From: Mesocentrotus franciscanus
Taxonomy: Eukaryota > Echinodermata > Echinoidea > Camarodonta > Strongylocentrotidae
NCBI GenBank assembly: GCA_037976565.1
Contig: CP137668.1
Location: 32,040,264 to 32,104,263, forward strand
Direction: 5' to 3'
Length of the DNA stretch: 64,000 bases
Shown here: one piece after another, positions 22,122-33,200 of the stretch
Position numbering within the stretch: the first letter of the stretch is position 1
How the letters are laid out: each line of letters opens with the position of its first letter
Program-made: the position numbers and the translations under genes
The notes under the pieces: generated by a model
The model's input: the letters and a program-made list of their open reading frames with translations, nothing else
What the model was told of the DNA's origin: nothing
Databases searched by the model: none

Positions 22122-25100
22122 CCACCACCATCATCATCACTCCTTCTTCCCCTCCTCCTCATAATTATAATCCTAAACCTCTTCCTTTTCTCCTTCTCCT
22201 CCTCACCATCCTCACTATAATCACCATCATAAACCCTCCTTACCTGATCTCCTTCACACTGCACTTGCGACGAGAGACTTGCATCCAGTATCTCCTTCTC
22301 TGATTCGCTGAACCCATGTGTTAGAGCAAGAAGAGTGGTTATGATACTGGTGGCACAGCTCAGACCCATGGAGCAGCGAACAAGGGCCTTCTGATTCTCA
22401 TCCACACCTTCAGCTAGTTTCAGAATCTAAGGAAGAGAAGGAGATGCTTTCATATCTATGTGGTACCGCTACAAATGCTTCACTTACTGCACCATTCTTT
22501 GCTGAACTTTGTTATGTCGTATGTGAGCACTGTATATAATATATAATACAAATATGAAACAAAATTCCTTTTCCTCTTGTATTTCACTTGTTTTTCCCTT
22601 TAACCATCTTATCTTCCAAATCATTTTGACAATATCACTCATGATGCATGATGTTGGCCAGAATAACTTTCTAATGATGTCCAGACAGGTTAACCTTAAA
22701 TCTGTTAATACTGCCGTTTCAATGACATCTGATCATGATCCATTTTCTTACCTGTCTGTAAGTTCCTTCCAGTAGTGTATCTAGATTGTTGAGAGGGGAT
22801 GGAGTCTTATCCTTGAATCTAGTGAGAAGCCTTCTCTGGATGGCTCTGAACTGCTTAGCCCTCTGGTCTAGAAGCTCCTTGTACCTCTCTGCATGAACTC
22901 TCAACTGAAATACAGAATGACCAGACACATCATTAATTTTCTATGTAGTTCTCAGAGTTACACCATGTAATTATTTCAAAGAAATAAGAGCTCTGAAAAA
23001 ATGGTTTGAATATACATTTATGTGTGTGAGAAATGTTACGCAAATATTTCATGACAATGCCAGCACCAAGACAATAAATGTTCTGATATTGTTTGTCTTC
23101 TAGGAACAACTGTTGAATACCCCTTCACAAACGTAACCCAAACCACAACCTTGACCCTGACCCTAAACATAACCTTACACCTAACCCTAAACCAAACATA
23201 ACAAAAACCCTGACCCTGATCCTTACCTTAAACCTAAGCCTAAACCTTCTCCTAATACCTAATCCTAACCACAACCCTGACCCTGATCCAAACCCTAAAC
23301 CTAACACTAATATGCATCTTGAGATATTATGTAATTAAGCTGGTTTTCATGAGCCAGAGTAGAATCCCTACCTCCATATGGGTATCGATGAGCTCAAAGA
23401 ATTCTTGAACCGGCAGATTTGATGAGAAAGAGAGCTTGAAGTCTTTGACCCCGGTATTCCGATGAAATATCCGGACACGGTCAATGAACTCGTTGACAAC
23501 GGGCCACATGGCCTCAAAGACGTCACACTGAAGTCGATACCTCTCTGTCAAAAGAAAGCACAGGAAAGAAAGAATTGTAGATGCCTGGCAATACCAATTC
23601 ATTATTCTCTGTCATCCACAAAATAACTGCACATGAAAAAGAGTTGGCATGGCGATCACAAAGACAATGCGTGATAATTTAGTATTAAACATGCCACTTC
23701 TCGCCTTCAAAGTCTAAAACATACATGTACTAATTTCCATAAATCAACTCGGAGAGTAGTACCATGGGATTACAATACGAGGATATACTACAGCTGTTAT
23801 TCTATATCATAGTAATGTAAAGATATCTTTCATTCTGAGAAGTGATTATTGTATTAAAATATATAGCAAGAACAATGCCAATCTCTACATGAAAACACAG
23901 GATAAGACAGCCGTGCCATTTTGACATTGCAAAGTTAAAAATGTGCTGAATGTCTGTGAACTCACTCATTTTACATGCAATCGACACAAAAATGACATTT
24001 CAAGTCTTGTAAATGGAATTGCTGAAACAATTCTCTTTTCTCTATATCTTTCTCAAAATTTTGCATCAGCTAAAGACTATTCGTAAAGAAGACAAAGTGA
24101 TATTTTTAAAGAAAGATGTTAATGGCGCAGTTATGCAAGTTCATAGACAAATGCACTCTACCCGCACATTGATGAATAAAGCAATGCACTTTGACCTTGA
24201 AGTTTAAGAGGGTCAAAAAAAGAACCAATGCAGTACAACTCAAAGCATCAACAATCCTGATCACTTACGAGATGATTTAGAAGCAAGGATGGTAATTTTG
24301 GGGCCACCGTAGATCTGTAGACCAAGAGCATTACCTGAACCCATTCCCTCTGGTCCTGTTAAATCTGAGAAAGATATTAAAATAGAACACAATTAAAAAT
24401 AATAATCTGGATTTATATAGAGCTAAATACAAAATACCGTCTCTAAGGGCTTTACAGATTTTATTAACCCAGTCATTGGATTCATATATGCACAAAGTGC
24501 TCAATCTCCACTTCTTGTGGAGTATTCCTCACCATGAGGACATCTGGCAATTACTAACACAAAGGCTTTCAGGTACCCATTTCTCTCCTGGGTATGGAGT
24601 GGCAAATGTAGATTAATGCCTTGCCAAAGAACATTAGTATTGTGTCTGGGATCGAACCCACGACCTTTGCATTCCAAGTCAAGTGCATAAACCACTCGAC
24701 TACAACACATCTATCATGGTAATTTGATTAATCAAAATTAAGCCTTCATCACACAATACGGCTGGCACTCTCAATGATGACATATCATACATGTACATGT
24801 TAATCTTTATCACACCAGTCTAATATATTTTGTTTCTACTGGCATAGACTTATCAAAGTTTGTTGAATCAAATTGAAGGAGGTGAACCACCATGAAACTA
24901 CAATTCCATAATCAACTATAATTGAAATCAACATAAATACAGTATCTGATGAAGTATAAACAACAGCATGTTATCACATCAAGCAGAAAAATAACCATCA
25001 GTTCATGAACAAGTACATACCATACATGTATGCACAATTTATAATCTATGATGTATGAATATATTTACATTTACTTTTGAATTCATCATGTAACCTTTGT

Positions 25101-27148
25101 ATGTGTACAAAAAAATGCACACAATTGCTATACTTGCGACATTTTCCCATGGAGATGGAGCCTACGCCCACACGTACAAGTACATGTACCTTCATTCTTC
25201 ACGAGGCAACATCTATAAGGCCTAAAAAAAAAAGATGTTGTATTGCCCTTTAGGTGGCAAAACAACACGAGGCCGGGGTCTACTTGCATGTTTACACTAG
25301 TAGGATTTCGAAACTAGGGCAGAAGACGAGTGAGAATTTGGGAATAATTTGATGATTTTATGCATTTATATCCTATTTACACAAAACAAAATACATACTT
25401 TTTTATTCATTAGAAAAATAAAATAAAAAAGACGGTGAAAAAAAAAAACTTTTTTAAAAAGCCGACCGTAGATTTTCAGATTTTTGGGTCGGTCGCAAAG
25501 GGCAATACAACATCTTTTTTTTTAAAGGCCTAACTAATATACTTCTCTAGCAGCAGAGTTTGTAAAGTATATCCAACATTGAGACTTACCAGGGAATATA
25601 TCATGTAGATTGGCACAGTTCTTGTTGGAGTCTAGAGTGAGCTTGTGTGTCGCATTCTTGGCAGGCGGGCAGGGTTTACAAACCAGCTTGAGCGGGAGCT
25701 TGATTGCACATTGAACAACTCGTGGTGCTCCTAAAGTAAACATAAACAAATGTGGTTTAGAAAGGTTTTTTTTTAATCTCTATATTTTCTACACAAGATG
25801 AAATGGTTATACTTCTTAAGCACTGTAAACAGTCGTTATTATTTAAATGTATATGAAGGAGATGGTATATAATGTATAACCTGATAGATGGATGCAGTAG
25901 AACACACACATATGCAAATCATCTTCAAAATTATCTTTTTAGTCTAATTTACCCTGTTGAAGACAAAGAAAGTACGTCTATTAGTATCATATCTTTACCT
26001 GATGATGTATTGTAGGTTGCTGTTGCCTTGGCAACAAGCGAGGCTGGCAGACAGTGTCCTCTCATGTAGAATGCGATCATTGTGGTGGTGGGGTTGGACG
26101 AATCTCCTGCAAAACAGAGAGTATTCATTGATTTTAAAGGGATCCGGTAACTTCGTCTCAGATTCTGAAACAAAATCCTGGATTTAGCTCATGCTGCAAT
26201 GATAATTATAAACCTTTAGGTCAGTCAGGAACCCCTTAACTTTTACAAGCCGATTGCCTGTCTGATTATCAAGATATTTATGATTGGAAATCGATACCAA
26301 ATTTTGCATTTTCCTAACGGTTTTCATAACACTACAGTCTAATGGGGAAAAAGAGTATGGTAAAACCGGTCACTCAAAGATTTTTACTTTTTTGAGGCAC
26401 TTCTTGATCATTTTGAAGCACAATTTTTCAGGGCTTCAATATTACACCATATCACAGACACTGATAACACGTAGGGCCGTGCATCTCAGATTTATCATTG
26501 TTAAACGATGCCTTTAAGGTCAGCATGGCAAGAAAGGAAGACATTGTGCTTATAGGTATATAAAATCTCTCTTTCCCCTAGGCTTTGTAATAATAATAAT
26601 CTGGATTTATATAGCGCTTAATACAAAAGCGCTTTACAGATAGTAACCCGGTCATCGGAGTCATTCATGCACAATGTGCACCATCTCCACTCCCTGGGTA
26701 GTATTCCTACCATATATGGTCACCATGAGGGCATATGGCAAATAATAAAACAAAGGCTGTTGTCATCCTACCAGGTCCCCATTTCTCTCCCGGGTATGGA
26801 GTGGCAAATGTAGATTAATGAAATGCCAAAGGACATAAGTGCCGTGTCAGGGATCGAACCCACGACCTTTGCATTTCAAGTCAAGTGCTTAAAATTGACT
26901 ACAACACCTCTACTGTACCTTTGTACAGTAATTACAGTTCCTGCAGGCAAAAAGGTTGGATACATGAAGTATTTGCATATCTTATCAAGTGAGAAGTCAA
27001 CTTACCCACAAAGGGAATGGTGAAAGTACTCTGTGATGCAGCCAATGGGTAAGGGCAGAGCAGCAGAACTCGAACATTAGATAGACCACTCTGACTCTTC
27101 AATGTGAGCTGGAAAATATTGAAAATAATAATGATTATAGTATTAGTT

Positions 27149-27206
<58 letters not shown>

Positions 27207-30200
27207 TAAAAAATAATAACAATAATAGTAATAGTAACAATAATAATAATAATATATGAGTTTAGTAAATAAAAACTTGTATCCATATTTTTCTTTTCAA
27301 ATCTATAACAGAATAAAGGAGTTTCATAAATCATTTATCTTCATCATTTAATATAATCTAGTAGATAGTGCATAATGATCACTAATTCTGACAAAAATGA
27401 ACAATTGCTCATCAAACTCATCCGAGAAGTATTTGTTTATACAATGTGCTGTAGGACTACTTTTATCAAAAGAATTAAAATACTTGATTAATTCAATGTG
27501 TTTGATTACCGGTAAAAAGATATCCTTCGTTTAAGTATAAGAATAACAAGTTGAAAGCAGTGCAAACGTCTAAGACAATGAAAGACAGGGATACAGTGGA
27601 AATTTATATCGTCGGTTTGGAGCCCGAATGGCATTAACTCATATACCTTAACACAGCATTAACGCCCTTCTGGTTCGAAAAAACAGACAAAATTGCGATT
27701 ACATCAGAACCTTATTCTTTTCTTGACTAAATAATAAACAAGATATTCACCTTGACAGTTATTGAAGGTATGGGATCTTCATCTGTTACCTCTGTCTCTT
27801 GAGCAATCTGGTGAAATAATATGACAAAAAAATCTTAAAATGTGTTCTTTTAACTCATTAATACTCACTTCACAAGCAATTTATCTTGTAGAGATTAGAG
27901 GAGCTATCAAGAATCTGTGATAACTCTGACATAATTGATCATATTATTCACAAAAACATGTTGCATATAATCAATGCTAACACAGCCAAAGAATATCCAT
28001 ATTATACAAATGTTAGTGGATATTCTTAGTCTATGGTTAGTAACATTTGTATCGATCATAAAATAATCTGTGATTGATCAGTATGAAGAAAATATATATA
28101 TAAAACTGGAAAATTTGTTCTACCTTATCAATAAATAAAGTACTCTTGGTTATTCGCAGATGTCAAATGTTAGTACCAGATATTGTTCTTTTGAAAACGC
28201 ATATCGTCCAAAACAAAAATAAAATTTCATAAAATCAATAACATTCAGCGTGTTTCCACAGAAAAAAGTTACACGGTATTACCCGTGTAATACCGTGTAA
28301 TACCGTGTAACTTTCCTGTGGAAACACAAGCAACACGGTTTATTGGCGACCCGTGTCGACCGAGATACGGATTATCATAACCACCTCTGGGGGATGGTTA
28401 TTGCCGTGTCGATCCGTGTGAAATCACGGTAGAAACACACCGTAAACCGTGTCTGGCGGAAGTAGGGGTCACAGTCCAGTGTTGCGCGCATTGTGACGTG
28501 TTTCGCTGTTTGTTACATCATGCGGGAGGGAGAACAACTCGTTTGAACCACATATGATCGCACGGAATCCTGTGTAGATCTGGATCCACGATCAAGGTCA
28601 AAGGTTGAATCTTGACTTCCGATTGACACGGTATTTGCCTGACTTGGAACACGGAATCGGGGATAATCGGAATACTGCGCTCTGTGGAAACAGATTGGTT
28701 TAACGGCGACACGGTATTTCAATTCCGGAAAAGATAATCCGGGTTCCACTTTTTTTCTGTGGAAACACGCTGATAAACAATCAACTTGTGGTTTGCTGTG
28801 AGTGTAAATAAGATTCAACTTACTGAATCTTCATCTAGTCTGGACGGCACAGCAGCTGTCATGGTGAGTTCATCATCTATCTTCTTCTTAGGAGCAAAGT
28901 CTACAAAAAAAGATCATGTCAAAATACATTTAAACTCTATTTGAACTCAAAAGAAGCAGTTGAGTGCAAGCAAATTCTAGAGTTGTTGATTACAATGAAA
29001 TCTACATGATGTTCATCTCACAGAAATGTTAACGTTGTTGATTACAAGGAAATCTACATCGTGTTAATTACAAGGAAATTCTTATGGTGTCGATTACAGA
29101 GATATCTACATCATGTTAATTACAAGGAAATTCAGATGTTGTTGATTACAGAGAAATCTACATGATGTTTCTTGCAAGGAAATGTGCAAGGCCATGTTTT
29201 AATTTGCTTTTAATACAAATAAGTGCCATCATTTACTTGAAAATTTGGTTGAGGAAGGAGAAACATCCAACAGCCACTGAGCCTGTAGATGTACTTGAAC
29301 CCTAACCCAGAATCATGCTTTCTAGAATATAAGGATTGGAGGGCATTAGGGCCCTGACTCATAAAAAGGATGAATCTGTGTTATGAGTCCCAATCAATAT
29401 ATGTCTTTTATCCATTTCTTTCATCAAAAATTGAAGTCTCTTCAATATAACCCTTCAATCATGAAGTTTTTGGTATCACTAGCTACCACCTTTCAATAAT
29501 TTTATCAAGGGGATTTTTCATTTACGGATGATATTAAATGTTTAAGAGATATCATAAAAGGCCTTTCTGCTGCAGAAAAGAGCCCAATATTGTTGTCAAT
29601 TAACATTTTCAAGAACTGATATGAACCGTTGAAAGCGATTTATCTGACTGGATGAAAGCACATTCATAATCAGGATGAAGGCTCCAATTGTCACCTGCTT
29701 TGTGAGACGATTCCTTTATGGCTCTCTGAAGATCTCTCATCTCCTTGTCTTGGTTATCATAGTCTATCTCCCTTGAATCGGGAGGTGGCACCACGAAGAG
29801 GGACGGATCCGTACCAAGGTAGGAACATATCAAGTGACCCTCATCATCAAGGCACACTATGACTCCTTTCAGGTCCCTGCCAAAGAAATCGCATACATCT
29901 ACTGTAAAGCCTTGTTCAGATATGAAGCTGTGGGGTTAAGGGTAATCTAAAGTGTAATACGCTTCACATTTCTGTATCATAAAACAGAGCTAAGTGAATA
30001 CGCATAGAACCTAAGTTGCGGGCAGCTGCCATTCATTTACATGTTTGTTTTTTTTAATCCGTCTTTATTGCAGCAGTTTACTGCATCATGTCTGAACGAG
30101 CCGTGAGTAGACATCTATTTCTCCATTATTGTTCTAAATTATTTAATAAAAGGAGTGTTCACTTTCTTGAACATACAAAATAGTACTCAATGAACAATGA

Positions 30201-33200
30201 TCAGAGCAAAAGCCAAATTACAAAGTGCAAATTTGTGTATAACAAGCATGTAAAAACTAGAAAATACTTTGCAACTCTATTATCATCACCAGAAACATTT
30301 CCATTTATCTTCTGTTGTTGTTGTTTGTTTTTTGTTTTTTTAACTTTTTTAATTATTTTATTATTGCTTTCATGACCCTACTCCATAAGATTAGATCTCC
30401 TGCATTGACAACATTAAGGTTTACAAGTGTCATGTACTTCTGCTAGATACATCACTATACTCTTGATAGTCGCAATATGCTTTCATTTCCAATCTCTTAT
30501 ATATATCTGTGATTAGCCATTTAACCATTTGAATTACGGGTTGTCAGTATAATCTTACAACAAGAATAGAAGGGGGTGGGGAGTAAAACATGTCAGTAAC
30601 TTACTGAAATTCTCCAACTTGCAAGGCCACCGGAACATGTTCAAGCTTTGCTGCCCACTTGAGAGTTGTATCTTCATAGACCAGTAGTTGTCTGGTATGT
30701 GTACCAACCATGTAATGTATGCTGTTCTCATTTACTGTAGAAAAAAAGGACAGTGATAATAAGAAGTGAACACACAGCACAGTAAAGCTAAAAACCATGA
30801 ATACACATTATTTATGAAACGAATACACATCATTTATGAAACAAAGTCCATAGTATTTTGATAAAAAAGAGTGTGTCTCAACAATTCTCACCAAAATTAT
30901 TTCTCATTATGTACCAAAATACAATCAAATGAGCTAATTTCACATTTCAGACACAACTAACTCAGAGAAAGTACTGTTAGTTAGGTTGATACTTCATACT
31001 CACTTGAGGCATAGATGTAGAAGCTGCTTGGGTTGTACTCCAGCTTTTTAGAAAAGCGTAACGTTCCAACATCTTTTAAGCAGACAATCGACCTCTCTCC
31101 TATAGGAAAATAGTTTTTTTTTTAATTGAATTTTACATGAAGGTATCAGCTATTCTATTAAAATACACATTAATATTTATTCAAATCACTGACACCACCA
31201 AAATATATTGTTTCTTGAATTTTTCTTTCTGAGTGGACAAATGTCCTACACTCACAAGACAGTACATTTAGCGACATTTGAAATTTGTATTTTAGATATT
31301 TAACTTTGTATATTATCTCTCTTTAAATGTTGCATATTTATGTAATGAACACTATGTTGGATTTTTAAAACATATTTCTGCAGCATTCTACTTTTAAACA
31401 AATATTATGTAATATGAAATGATATTGAGAAATTGTTGTGAACATGGGCAATTCAGCCTTTGGCAGCACAGCATTGTCAAATAAAACCATTATTGAATTG
31501 AAGTGAATTAAATATTGACTTACCTAAGATGACTACTGAAGGTGCAGCATTTGCATGAGTTACTACCGACATATCTAGCACAGGCTCTCCCAGTGGATAC
31601 GTCCAATCAGCCTGTTAAACAAAATTTGTGTAATTATTACAATTAGACTTTATCAGCCTGTCATTGGTTGAAGTGTACAATCATGACATTTCAGCCAGAC
31701 ACTCTTTAAGAATAGCAGAACAAAGTAAACCTACATGTACATGTACAAATAGCACTTTGCAATACAAAAATGAGGCATACGTAATAGAAAGCTATAGAAC
31801 AAGAGATATGGAATAAACAGAGAGAGACAGACAGTGAGAGAGATAAATTATAATATTATGATTTTATAATAAGTATAATAATAACCTGGATCTATATAGC
31901 ACTTACTACATTTACGTTGTTTCTAAGAGCTTTACAGAGAAAAGCAAAGAGAAAGAAGAAATACAGACATTATATACTTACTGTTATTCTCTTGCCAGAA
32001 GTAATCTTCTGTGATTCTTCCTTTGTCTTGGCATCCGTTGCCACGGCAAGCACCTGGTACTTATAACTCTCCACCTGCCACGAGGACGACACCGTCACAA
32101 AGGAGTCTGTCCGAGGAATGTACTTGATGGGACCGGGTAGGAGAAATCCAGGGAGGAAACGACTGAAGGCAAAACTCTCCTGCTCAAAGAAGGAGACGGT
32201 GCCGTCCATGGACTGCACGCCCAAGAAATCTTTACCTGTATGGAGGGAGAGACATACAGGGATTGATTAAAGAAACATTGGATACAAACAAGGGAGGGGA
32301 GAAGTACGAAAGACCATGAAAGGTAAGAGAAAGAGTAGAAAGTACATACAATTCAAAAAATCATTTATTCATTAGAGAAAGGAAAAGAGAGATACAAGAA
32401 TCTATCTAAAGAGAATAGCCTGCATTTTAAATCAATGAATTCTTTAAACAAAATTCCTTTAAAAAATTTAAGTGCATAAAAGATGGTCTGTGTTACATTC
32501 ACAAATACATGTACCATCATTTTCACAATGTTAAATCTGAGATGCACAGCCCTACGTGTTATCAGTGTCTGTGATATATGGTGTAATATTGAAGCCCTAA
32601 AAAAAAATGTGCTTCAAAATGATCATGAAGTGCCTCAAAAAAGTAAAAATCTTTGAGTGACCGGTTTTACCATACTCATTTTCCCCAATAGACTGTAGTG
32701 TTATAAGAACCGTTAGTAAAACGAAAAATGAAATTAATAATGATTGCAGCATGAGCTAAATTCAGGATTTTGTAATCTGAGGCAATGTTACCGGGTCACT
32801 TTAAGATCACTCACAAGTCACATGGATAAAAATGATGACTATGTATTGCTGTTTGGGGCCAGAAGGGTGTTAACTCATAAACTTTAACACAGAGTTGACA
32901 CCCTTCTGGCTCTGAACAGATGATAAATAGTCTTCCATATTATTTTTAAAAGAATTCCTTAAATCTCAAACATACGGGCCCGAATTCACAAAGGAGGTTT
33001 GTTGACAAACCTCCTTTGTGAATTCGGGCCATAGTGATCAATGATATCAATTCAGAGAGAAGGATTTTTAACACACAGCAATTTTTGGTGTTTGGATACC
33101 TTTCTCCCATCCATGATGTAAGTTTGTTTATTTATTCACTGACCTTTGACTCCTCCAAACGGTCCCACCACAAGGCTGTGTGCTGTCCTCTGTAGGTTGT

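Noticed and set aside
21932..22405. 157-codon frame with a poly-Asp stretch
   Set aside because: Only 22,244-22,405 is BBS9 exon 18; the rest is intron read-through into an (ATC)n microsatellite past a good donor.
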